From the NCBI RefSeq assembly GCF_016919705.1, contig NZ_CP070371.1:1-64000 (forward strand): a DNA stretch of 64,000 nucleotides, given 5' to 3'. Below are positions 55,549 to 64,000 of this stretch, one piece after another. Position numbers and translations under genes: made by a program. This DNA comes from Paracoccus methylovorus (GTDB taxonomy: Bacteria; Pseudomonadota; Alphaproteobacteria; Rhodobacterales; Rhodobacteraceae). The notes under the pieces are model-generated. The model did not search any database, was not told the origin of the DNA, and saw only the letters and a program-made list of their open reading frames with translations. Each line of letters begins with the position of its first letter. The first letter of the stretch is position 1.

Positions 55549-57810
55549 ATGGCACAGCTACCTTCCAGACAAGAGATTCTCGACTGGGTGTCCGCCCACC
55601 CGGACGCCACAGCCAAGCGCGATATCGCCAAAGCCTTTGGTATCAAGGGCGCTGAGCGGATCGAGCTGAAGCGCCTGCTCAAGGAATTGGAAGCCGAGGG
55701 GCTTCTTGAGCGTCGGCGGCGCCATTACCACGATGCCGAGCGACTGCCGCCGGTGACGGTAGTGCAGTTGCTGGCGCCCGACAGCGATGGCGATATTTTT
55801 GCCAAACCCTTGGAATGGCAGGGCGAAGGCCCGGTGCCGCGCATCCTCTATGCGGCACTGAAGTCCGATCCCGCCCTTGCCCCCGGCGAGCGCATTCTTG
55901 CGCGGCTGATCGAAACCCGGGGTGAGGATCACGATTATCAGGCCCGGCTGATCCGCCGTATCGGCACGGTGCAGCACCGTATCGTTGGCATTTTCCGCGC
56001 CAGCGCCGGCGGGACCGAGGCGGGCGGCCGCATCCTGCCTATCGACAAGGGACAGGACAAGGAATGGCAGGTGCGCCCGGCCGATGTCCATGGCGCGAAA
56101 AACGGCGAGTTGGTCGAGGCCGAACAGGCTGGTCCGCGCGGCCGTCTGGGCCTGCCCGTGGCCCGTATCGTCGAGCGGCTGGGCGACCCGTCGGCACCCA
56201 GGGCCGTCAGCCTGATCGCCATCCACCAGCACGGCATCCCGGACGATTTTCCCGACGAAGTCATTGCCGAGGCCGATGCCGCCCATCCCGCCACGATGAA
56301 GGGCCGCGAGGACCTGCGCCATCTGGCCCTGATCACCATCGACCCGTCGGATGCGCGCGATCACGACGATGCGGTCGCGGCCGAAACCCGCGAGGACGGC
56401 GGCGTCGACATCTGGGTCGCCATTGCGGATGTTGCGCATTACGTCCGACCGGGCTCGGCGCTGGACCGCGAGGCGAGAAAGCGGGGCAACTCCACCTACT
56501 TCCCCGACCGGGTGGTGCCGATGCTGCCCGATATCCTGTCAGGCGACCTGTGCTCGCTGCATCAGGGCGTGGATCGGCCGGTGATTGCCGTTCGGATGCG
56601 ATTGGACGCGCAGGGCAACAAGACCGGGCACAGTTTCCATCGCGGCATCATGCGATCAGCCGCAAGCCTGAGCTATGAACAGGCGCAGGCGGCGGCGGAT
56701 GGCAACCCCGATGAGCAAACCGCGCCGCTGCTGGACAGCGCGATCCGCCCGCTGTGGGCTGCCTACGAGTTGCTCAAGGCCGCCCGGGCCCGGCGTCAGC
56801 CGCTGGAACTGGACCTGCCCGAGCGCAAGATCGTGCTGACCGCCGACGGCCGGGTGAAATCGGTGAATTTCCGCGAACGCTACGACGCGCACCGGCTGAT
56901 CGAAGAATTCATGGTGCTGGCCAACGTCGCTGCCGCAGAAGAGCTGGAACGCCTGCGCCGGCCGCTGCTCTATCGCGTGCATGAGGAGCCGACGGTAGAA
57001 AAGCTCGATGCGCTGCGCGAGGTGGCGGAAGCTTCAGGCTTTACGCTCGCCAAGGGGCAGGTGCTGCAAACCCGACACCTGAACCGGCTGCTGGAACAGG
57101 CCGAGGGTTCCGAATTTGACGAACTGATCAATATGACTGCGCTGCGCTCGATGCAGCAGGCCTATTATCACCCCGAAAATTTCGGCCATTTTGGACTGGC
57201 CCTGCGGTCCTATGCACATTTCACCTCGCCCATCCGGCGCTATTCCGATCTGATCGTGCATCGCGCGCTGATCATGGGGCACAAGTGGGGTAACGACGGA
57301 CTTTCGGCGCAGGAAGTCGAAATGCTTTCCGAAACCGCGCAGCATGTCAGCGAAACCGAGCGCCGTTCGATGGCGGCGGAACGCGATACGACCGACCGCT
57401 ATCTGGCAGCCTATCTGGCGGATCGGGTGGGGGCCGAGTTCACCGGACGCGTCAGTGGCGTGCAGAAATTCGGCGCCTTCGTGCGATTGGATGAAACGGG
57501 GGCAGACGGGCTTTTACCCATTCGCGAGATCGGCCGCGAATATTTCCACTACGACCCGAATGCCCAAGTGCTGATGGGCTCCGAGACTGGGCTGGAGATC
57601 GGCATCGGCCAGCGCGTGACGGTCCGCCTGTCCGAAGCGGTTCCGCTGACCGGTGGGCTGATGCTGGAACTTCTGGAGGTCGAAGGGCGGCCCTTGCCAC
57701 AAGGTGCGACGATGGGGGGGCGTGGCAAGGGGCCACTGCGCAAGCGCGCCACGCAAGCCCGGCTGGCAGAGATCAAGCGGTCGCAAAAGCGTCGACGGGT
57801 ACGTCGGTAA
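55549..57810 (+). CDS. rnr: Ribonuclease R
   Basis: The protein has 753 residues. An N-terminal winged helix (IAKAFGIKGAERIELKRLLKELE) is followed by cold-shock domains. The RNB domain has metal-binding DPSDARDHDDAV. An S1 domain (GAEFTGRVSGVQKFGAFVRL) and a basic tail (KRSQKRRRVRR) complete it. It degrades structured RNA 3' to 5'. It is 44 bases downstream of fdsD but probably has its own promoter. Confidence 0.95.
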   Translation: MAQLPSRQEILDWVSAHPDATAKRDIAKAFGIKGAERIELKRLLKELEAEGLLERRRRHYHDAERLPPVTVVQLLAPDSDGDIFAKPLEWQGEGPVPRILYAALKSDPALAPGERILARLIETRGEDHDYQARLIRRIGTVQHRIVGIFRASAGGTEAGGRILPIDKGQDKEWQVRPADVHGAKNGELVEAEQAGPRGRLGLPVARIVERLGDPSAPRAVSLIAIHQHGIPDDFPDEVIAEADAAHPATMKGREDLRHLALITIDPSDARDHDDAVAAETREDGGVDIWVAIADVAHYVRPGSALDREARKRGNSTYFPDRVVPMLPDILSGDLCSLHQGVDRPVIAVRMRLDAQGNKTGHSFHRGIMRSAASLSYEQAQAAADGNPDEQTAPLLDSAIRPLWAAYELLKAARARRQPLELDLPERKIVLTADGRVKSVNFRERYDAHRLIEEFMVLANVAAAEELERLRRPLLYRVHEEPTVEKLDALREVAEASGFTLAKGQVLQTRHLNRLLEQAEGSEFDELINMTALRSMQQAYYHPENFGHFGLALRSYAHFTSPIRRYSDLIVHRALIMGHKWGNDGLSAQEVEMLSETAQHVSETERRSMAAERDTTDRYLAAYLADRVGAEFTGRVSGVQKFGAFVRLDETGADGLLPIREIGREYFHYDPNAQVLMGSETGLEIGIGQRVTVRLSEAVPLTGGLMLELLEVEGRPLPQGATMGGRGKGPLRKRATQARLAEIKRSQKRRRVRR

Positions 57811-58026
57811 GAGGGGGCTTTGCCCCCGCGCGTTCCGCGCTCCCCCAGGATATTTGAACACGAAAGAAGCATGGTCGAGTCGCCGTCGATCCTTCTTTCG
57901 TGCCGAAATATCCTGCGGGGGAGACAGCCGGTAGGCTGTCGGGGGCGCAAAGCCCCCCACCAACCTTGCATCAAGGAAAAGGGCGGCTGCGTGGACCGCC
58001 CTTGCATCATTTTCTGATTGATTGCC
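57811..58026. repeat. Paired, inverted copies of the dispersed repeat between rnr and pckA
   Basis: A plus copy at 57813-57869 (GGGGGC-ttt-GCCCCC, then CCCAGGATATTTGAACACGA) faces a minus copy at 57891-57960 (CTTCTTTCGTGCCGAAATAT, then hairpins ending GGGGGC-gcaaa-GCCCCC). They sit head to head between the convergent genes and may end both transcripts. No gene was seen. Confidence 0.7.
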
Positions 58027-59625
<1,599 letters not shown>

Positions 59626-59721
59626 GGCAGCTGTGCTCCTGCTAGAATTCCGGGCCGGCAACCGGCCGTTGCGCGTCCTATAACACGGCATTTCCCGGGC
59701 GAAAGCGCACTTATTGGCAGG

Positions 59722-59753
59722 GTTAGCGCAATCACACATAGTTAGCGCAATCA
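59722..59753. promoter_or_regulatory. Direct repeats between pckA and hprK
   Basis: GTTAGCGCAATCA occurs at 59722-59734 and again at 59741-59753, a spacing of 19 bases. On the pckA strand this reads TGATTGCGCTAAC twice. The halves resemble LacI-family operators (TTAGCGCTAA type). A -10-like TATAGG for pckA lies nearer its start. Confidence 0.5.
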
Positions 59754-59849
59754 TTTGTCAGCACGTGGCCTTGGCTTAATGGATTCGTCACAAAGATAGC
59801 GCGACCGATATCGGCCACCGGGGCGATTCGGCAGTTGGAAAGGACCGCC

Positions 59850-60269
59850 ATGATCCTGCATGCAAGCTGCATCGCCCATTGGGGCAGGGGACTGCTGATC
59901 CTGGGACCGTCGGGTGCGGGTAAATCCACGCTAGCGTTCGAGATGATGGCCAATGGTGCGATGCTTGTGGCCGATGACCGCACGGTGCTGCGCAGTGCGG
60001 GGCCACGAATCATCGCCGACTCGCCGGATACGATTCGCGGCCGGATCGAGGCGCGAGGTGTCGGAATTCTGCATGCCCAGCCGTATGGGCCGGTCGAACT
60101 GGCCTTGGCGGTCGATCTAGGGCGCCCCGAACCCGAGCGCCTGCCGCCCCACCGCCGGCTTGACCTTCTAGGCAGTTCGGTGCCCCTTGTCCTTGGTTCC
60201 GGCCGTATTCATCTTGCATCAATACTGATGCAATATCTTGTCGCGGGTCGGGCGGACACGGAAGGGTAA
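59850..60269 (+). CDS. hprK: Short HPr kinase/phosphorylase
   Basis: The protein has 139 residues and corresponds only to the C-terminal kinase domain, as usual in alphaproteobacteria. The Walker A motif GPSGAGKS is at residues 19-26, followed by [10 protein letters not shown] and [19 protein letters not shown]. It phosphorylates a serine of HPr. The ATG at 59850 follows GGAAAGGA. It leads the rapZ-EIIA-ptsH group. Confidence 0.88.
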   Translation: MILHASCIAHWGRGLLILGPSGAGKSTLAFEMMANGAMLVADDRTVLRSAGPRIIADSPDTIRGRIEARGVGILHAQPYGPVELALAVDLGRPEPERLPPHRRLDLLGSSVPLVLGSGRIHLASILMQYLVAGRADTEG

Positions 60270-60277
60270 ACCAAACT

Positions 60278-61237
60278 ATGCCAGAGGCGATAAGCGCGAT
60301 GGATAGTCACGATGAGCAGGCACAGCGGCTGGTTTTGATTACCGGCCCCTCTGGCGCCGGCCGTTCGACAGCCATCAACGTGCTGGAGGATCTGGGTTAT
60401 GAGGCCATCGACAACCTGCCCTTGTCGCTGATTCCGCGGTTGCTGGACGGGCCGCCGCGGCCTGTGCCCCTGGCTTTGGGGCTTGATGTGCGCAACCGCG
60501 ATTTTTCGGTGGCCAACCTGATCGAGTTGATCGACCGGTTGACCCGCCTGCCGGAATATGCGCCCGAAGTGCTGTTTCTCGACTGCGCGACCGAACAGCT
60601 TTTGCGGCGGTTCAATGAAACCCGCCGTCGGCATCCGCTGCGGGCCGAGGGCTCTCCGCTGGATGCGATCCGGGCCGAGCGGGACATGCTGGCCCCGATT
60701 CGCGCCCGTGCCGATGTGCTGGTAGATACCTCCGAACTGTCGCCTCACGACCTGAAGGCGGAGTTGTCCCGCTGGTTCGAGACCGAACCCGGGCGGCGGC
60801 TGACCGTGTCGGTGCAGTCCTTCTCTTACAAACGCGGGGTGCCGCGCGGGGTCGACATGATGTTCGATTGCCGCTTTCTGGCAAATCCGCATTGGCGGCC
60901 CGAGCTTCGACCCTTGGATGGCCGAGATGCGCCGGTTCAGGACTATGTGATGGCCGATTCGCGGTTCGAAGAGTTCTTCGGCAGGGTGCGGGATCTTGCA
61001 CTTTTTACCCTGCCTGCCCATCTGGAAGAGGGTAAGGCCCACCTGGCGATCGGCTTCGGCTGCACCGGGGGTAGACACCGTTCTGTCACAATGGCGGAAA
61101 AAATGGCTGATGCGCTTGCGAAAGCAGGCTGGCAGGTGTCAATTAGACATCGGGAACTTGAACGCCGTGAAAAGGCGCCGGCACCTGGGGATGATGGCCA
61201 TATGAGGGCCTCTCGCACAGCTTTGGCGCAAAGGTGA
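60278..61237 (+). CDS. rapZ: RNase adapter protein RapZ
   Basis: The protein has 319 residues. The N-terminal P-loop is GPSGAGRS (residues 23-30), with Arg in place of the usual Lys. The rest has [28 protein letters not shown] and [18 protein letters not shown], the family signatures. RapZ proteins bind RNA or amino-sugar metabolites and work with RNase E in enteric bacteria. Its role here is not known. An alternative start is at 60299. Confidence 0.93.
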   Translation: MPEAISAMDSHDEQAQRLVLITGPSGAGRSTAINVLEDLGYEAIDNLPLSLIPRLLDGPPRPVPLALGLDVRNRDFSVANLIELIDRLTRLPEYAPEVLFLDCATEQLLRRFNETRRRHPLRAEGSPLDAIRAERDMLAPIRARADVLVDTSELSPHDLKAELSRWFETEPGRRLTVSVQSFSYKRGVPRGVDMMFDCRFLANPHWRPELRPLDGRDAPVQDYVMADSRFEEFFGRVRDLALFTLPAHLEEGKAHLAIGFGCTGGRHRSVTMAEKMADALAKAGWQVSIRHRELERREKAPAPGDDGHMRASRTALAQR

Positions 61238-61261
61238 ACGGCTGGTGCGTGGTGGAGCGAA

Positions 61262-61687
61262 TTGATCGGGATTGTAATCGTGGCGCATGGGGGCCTTGCC
61301 AGGGAATATCTCTCGGCGGTCGAACATGTGGTAGGACCGCAGACCGGGATCAAGGCCGTTGCGATCGAGGAAAACCATGATCGGGGCGAAAAGCAGGCCG
61401 AAATCTGCGCCGCCGCCGACGCGGTCGATTCGGGTGACGGCGTGGTCGTGGTCACGGATCTGTTCGGAGGATCCCCTTCGAACCTGTCTTTGATGGCCTG
61501 TGCGATGCGGAATCGCTCGATTCTTTATGGCGCGAACCTGCCGATGTTGGTCAAACTGGCTAAATCGCGCAAATTGCCCGTCGCTGACGCGGTATCGCTG
61601 GCCAAGGATGCGGGCCGAAAGTACATCAACAGCTATGACGTATTGCCTGCCGATGTGCTTCCCATCCCGAAACGTGCCGCTTCATGA
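61262..61687 (+). CDS. PTS EIIA component, mannose family
   Basis: The protein has 141 residues and probably starts at TTG 61262. MIGIVIVAHGGLAREYL contains His9, the expected phosphorylation site. VVVVTDLFGGSPSNLSLMAC follows. No EIIB or EIIC gene is near, so it is regulatory rather than transporting, part of the alphaproteobacterial PTS. It overlaps ptsH by 4 bases. Confidence 0.9.
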   Translation: MIGIVIVAHGGLAREYLSAVEHVVGPQTGIKAVAIEENHDRGEKQAEICAAADAVDSGDGVVVVTDLFGGSPSNLSLMACAMRNRSILYGANLPMLVKLAKSRKLPVADAVSLAKDAGRKYINSYDVLPADVLPIPKRAAS

Positions 61688-61974
61688 ATGACATGACCAA
61701 CGGGGCCGTCACCCGCGAATTGGCGATCATCAACGAAAAGGGCCTGCATGCGCGGGCCAGCGCGAAATTCGTCGAAACGGTAGAGCGATTCGATGCCCGC
61801 GCTACCGTTGAAAAGGACGGCATCAGCGTCTCGGGTGATTCGATTATGGGGCTGTTGATGCTGGCTGCGCCGCGCGGCAGTGCGATTCGCGTCATCACAA
61901 GGGGCGCGCAGGCGCGGGAATTGGCCGACGCGCTGACCGCCTTGGTCGAGGATTACTTCGGCGAAGGCATGTAA
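61684..61974 (+). CDS. ptsH: Phosphocarrier protein HPr
   Basis: The protein has 96 residues. His22 lies in KGLHARASAKF; Ser53, the HprK target, is in SGDSIMGLLML. It passes phosphate to EIIA. Together with HprK and EIIA it forms the regulatory PTS. The EI gene is not in the window. Confidence 0.94.
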   Translation: MNDMTNGAVTRELAIINEKGLHARASAKFVETVERFDARATVEKDGISVSGDSIMGLLMLAAPRGSAIRVITRGAQARELADALTALVEDYFGEGM

Positions 61975-61983
61975 GGGCCGGAC

Positions 61984-62595
61984 ATGGCCCGAACATCTTA
62001 TCATCATGGCAACCTGCGTCAGGCCTTGGTCGAGGCAACGGTGCAGTTGATCGAGGAAAAAGGTCCGCAGGCATTTACCCTGGCCGAGGCCGCTCGACTG
62101 GCCGGCGTCAGCGCAGCCGCTCCCTATCGCCACTTTACCGGGCGTGAGGAATTGCTGGAAGAAGTTGCCAGGCAAGGGTTTGTGGAATTTGCCGACCGTC
62201 TTGAGGCAGCCTTTGACGAGGGGCGACCGCGTCCGCTGACCGCTTTTTTGCGTATGGGGCAGGAATACCTGAATTTCGCCGCCGAGCGCCGCGGATCATA
62301 CATGGCCATGTTCGAATCCGGTCTTTCAATTGCCGGCAATGCCGGACTGTCGCAGGCTTCAGAACGCGCACGCGGCGTTCTGGTGCGTGGGGCCGAGGCG
62401 CTGTTTGCGCAACTGCCCCACAGTCGCCGCCCGCCGCCGGGCATGGTCGCCGATCATATCTGGTCGCTAAGCCATGGCGTCGTCGAATTGTTCGGCCGCG
62501 GCAAGCCCGGCTCTCGTTCCCCGATCTCGGCGGCGGATATGCTGGAAAGCGGTGCGCTGATTTATCTGCGCGGGCTGGGCGTGATCTCCGATTAG
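61984..62595 (+). CDS. TetR-family transcriptional regulator (WHG type)
   Basis: The protein has 203 residues. The helix-turn-helix (FTLAEAARLAGVSAAAPYRHFTGREELLEEV, in part) is near the N-terminus; the C-terminal WHG-type ligand domain contains HIWSLSHGVVELF. It is 9 bases after ptsH and 101 before the DUF2852 gene, whose leader has a strong palindrome, so autoregulation or control of DUF2852 is likely. The ligand is unknown. Confidence 0.88.
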   Translation: MARTSYHHGNLRQALVEATVQLIEEKGPQAFTLAEAARLAGVSAAAPYRHFTGREELLEEVARQGFVEFADRLEAAFDEGRPRPLTAFLRMGQEYLNFAAERRGSYMAMFESGLSIAGNAGLSQASERARGVLVRGAEALFAQLPHSRRPPPGMVADHIWSLSHGVVELFGRGKPGSRSPISAADMLESGALIYLRGLGVISD

Positions 62596-62628
62596 AACGA
62601 CCCCGACCAAAAATTTTCGCCTGATCTC

Positions 62629-62656
62629 TTGAACACGAGTCGCTATGCTCTATTTA
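62629..62656 (+). promoter_or_regulatory. Candidate promoter of the DUF2852 gene
   Basis: TTGAAC (62629-62634) and TATTTA (62651-62656) are 16 bases apart. The operator palindrome begins at the last base of the -10 element, so a bound protein would block transcription. Confidence 0.45.
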
Positions 62657-62680
62657 TGTAAATGTGATTAACATTTACAT
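62656..62680. promoter_or_regulatory. 25-base palindromic operator upstream of DUF2852
   Basis: ATGTAAATGT and ACATTTACAT are exact inverted arms separated by GATTA. The size and symmetry fit a TetR-family operator, and a TetR gene lies immediately upstream. The region is strikingly AT-rich compared with its surroundings. Confidence 0.7.
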
Positions 62681-62695
62681 CGGAAAGGGACCGCA

Positions 62696-63112
62696 ATGAA
62701 CACTGACATCGCCCCGCGCCCCTCCGTCCTTGATCGGCTTGGCGCGATGCTTGCCGGTATCCGGGACTGGCTGGATGAACGCGGGAAGGGCGCATGGATC
62801 GCCGCAATGATCCTAGCCTTTATCGCCTGCTGGCCCTTGGGCCTTGCCGTTCTGGGCTACATGATTTGGAGCAAACGCATGTTTTCCTGCCGCCACCGCC
62901 ATCATCATCACCGTCACAGCAATAGCCGCGGTTTCGCGGCGCCGACGGGCAACATCGCCTTCGATGCCTATCGCGAAGAGACGCTGAAGCGGTTGGAGGA
63001 TGAGCATCGCGAGTTCCTCGACTTCCTGCAAAAGCTGCGCGAAGCCAAGGACAAGGCCGAGTTCGACCAGTTCATGCAAAGCCGCAACGAACCGAACGAA
63101 CTGCAAAGCTGA
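62696..63112 (+). CDS. DUF2852 membrane protein
   Basis: The protein has 138 residues. One membrane segment (AWIAAMILAFIACWPLGLAVLGYMIW, in part) is followed by a Cys/His-rich stretch SCRHRHHHHRHSNSRG. A helical tail begins NIAFDAYREETLKRLEDEHREF. This is the usual DUF2852 layout. The function is unknown; the histidines could bind metal. It is preceded by GGAAAGGG and followed by a terminator. Confidence 0.85.
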   Translation: MNTDIAPRPSVLDRLGAMLAGIRDWLDERGKGAWIAAMILAFIACWPLGLAVLGYMIWSKRMFSCRHRHHHHRHSNSRGFAAPTGNIAFDAYREETLKRLEDEHREFLDFLQKLREAKDKAEFDQFMQSRNEPNELQS

Positions 63113-63120
63113 TGCGAAAC

Positions 63121-63146
63121 GGGCCGGGGTTCACCCGGCCCTTTTT
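63121..63146 (+). terminator. Intrinsic terminator after the DUF2852 gene
   Basis: GGGCCGGG pairs with CCCGGCCC around GTTCA and is followed by TTTTT. It abuts the stop codon of the convergent gshA gene. Confidence 0.85.
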
Positions 63147-64000
63147 CAATAAGAGTATTCGGAATAGATGCGGCTCAGATCGCCAGCCCATTCGCCTTGA
63201 TACTTTGCCAAAAGTTCGTCGGCGGGAACCATCCCGGTGTCGACACTCTCCTTGAGCGTGTTCAGGAAATGCGTCTCGTCCGGGACCAGCCCGCCGGAGC
63301 CGACCTGCGCCCGCGCCTTCAACCCGGCTTCCGAGATCGCCAGCACTTCGCGCGCCAGATCCTGGATCCGCAGGCCGTTCACCTCGGCATCCAGCGCAAA
63401 GCGCCCCGCGCCTTGCCGCCATGCCTCGCGCGTCTCTGCATCCCAAGCCTTGACCAGATCCCAGGCCGCATCCAGCGCCGACTGGTCGTAAAGCAGCCCG
63501 ACCCAAAGTGCCGGCAGCGCGCAAAGCCGCCGCCAGGGGCCGCCGTCCGCACCGCGCATCTCGATGAATTTCTTGACGCGGGCTTCGGGAAAAACGGTGG
63601 TCAGGTGATCGGCCCAATCCGACAGCGTCGGGATTTCGCCGGGCAGGGCGGGCAGTTTGCCTTGCATGAAATCGCGGAAGCTTTGCCCCAGCGCGTCGAT
63701 GTACTTGCCGTCGCGATAGACAAAATACATCGGCACATCGAGCACGTAATCGACCCAGCGTTCGTAACCGAAGCCCTCCTCGAAGGCAAAGGGCAGCATA
63801 CCGGTGCGCGCATCGTCGAGGTTTTGCCAGATATGCGCCCGCCAGCTTTTCCAGCCGTTCGGCTTGCCGTCCAGGAACGGCGAATTGGCAAACAGCGCAT
63901 TCGCCACCGGCTGCAAGGCCAGCGCCACCCGTAGCTTCTGCGCCATGTCCGTTTCGCTGGCGAAGTCCAGATTCACCTGTACCGTGCAGGTGCGGTACAT
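63146..64000 (-). CDS. gshA: Glutamate-cysteine ligase, C-terminal part (5' end outside window)
   Basis: The last 284 codons are visible and the reading frame runs off the window edge. MYRTCTVQVNLDF, near the edge, is inside the protein and matches the substrate-binding strand of GshA. SPFLDGKPNGWKSWRAHIW and FIEMRGADGGPWRRLCALP also match the plant/alphaproteobacterial type. The enzyme makes gamma-glutamylcysteine for glutathione. It is convergent with DUF2852. Confidence 0.92.
   Translation of the reverse strand: MYRTCTVQVNLDFASETDMAQKLRVALALQPVANALFANSPFLDGKPNGWKSWRAHIWQNLDDARTGMLPFAFEEGFGYERWVDYVLDVPMYFVYRDGKYIDALGQSFRDFMQGKLPALPGEIPTLSDWADHLTTVFPEARVKKFIEMRGADGGPWRRLCALPALWVGLLYDQSALDAAWDLVKAWDAETREAWRQGAGRFALDAEVNGLRIQDLAREVLAISEAGLKARAQVGSGGLVPDETHFLNTLKESVDTGMVPADELLAKYQGEWAGDLSRIYSEYSY

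Overview
The window is GC-rich alphaproteobacterial DNA. Gene content points to Rhodobacterales, most likely Paracoccus or a close relative. The evidence is a complete RcGTA-type gene transfer agent cluster, a split F1Fo ATP synthase with b and b' subunits, a separate DUF1476 (zeta) ATPase inhibitor, an fdsGBACD formate dehydrogenase operon, and a short HprK beside RapZ, EIIA(Man) and HPr. I saw no tRNA, rRNA, CRISPR array or insertion sequence. Nearly all genes look intact; only the first and last are cut by the window edges.

Layout. 1-2.7 kb: the end of a plasmid-type partition operon (repA/parA, repB/parB) with four palindromes that look like parS centromere sites, then a DUF1612/HTH protein; no repC follows. 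2.6-9.3 kb: an AraC regulator divergent from a five-gene beta-oxidation operon (acyl-CoA synthetase, SDR dehydrogenase, thiolase, acyl-CoA dehydrogenase, enoyl-CoA hydratase). 9.4-11.9 kb: fabF and mltG. 12.1-26.8 kb: the GTA structural cluster (terminase, portal, protease, capsid, connectors, tail proteins, NlpC/P60 peptidase, large host-specificity protein), followed by cysE. 27.7-31.2 kb: pyrD, DUF952, a periplasmic 5'-nucleotidase and an ArsR regulator. 31.4-34.1 kb: the Fo operon atpI-atpB-atpE-b'-b. 34.2-37.4 kb: an OmpA-like lipoprotein, a methyltransferase for O6-alkylguanine, endonuclease III and a PfkB-family adenosine kinase.

37.5-44.6 kb is a second fatty-acid block on the minus strand: two MerR regulators, an acyl-CoA dehydrogenase, a glutathione transferase, a thiolase and a FadJ-type multifunctional protein. 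44.7-47.3 kb: two hotdog thioesterases, a MATE transporter and the zeta ATPase inhibitor. 47.5-48.5 kb: purC-purS. 48.6-55.5 kb: a LysR regulator and the NAD-dependent molybdenum formate dehydrogenase operon. 55.5-64 kb: RNase R, PEP carboxykinase, the HprK-RapZ-EIIA-HPr regulatory PTS, a TetR regulator, a DUF2852 membrane protein with a strong palindromic operator, and the 3' part of gshA.

No wholly new multi-gene system stood out. The most interesting signals are non-coding: the parS-like palindromes inside repAB; a promoter followed at once by an intrinsic terminator in the GTA leader; a long terminator-like hairpin between the GTA capsid and connector genes; a dispersed intergenic repeat family (about seven copies, one inside the GTA cluster); and several unreported-looking operators beside their likely regulators (AraC, MerR, LysR, TetR). 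All function calls come from reading sequence motifs and gene order, not from database searches.
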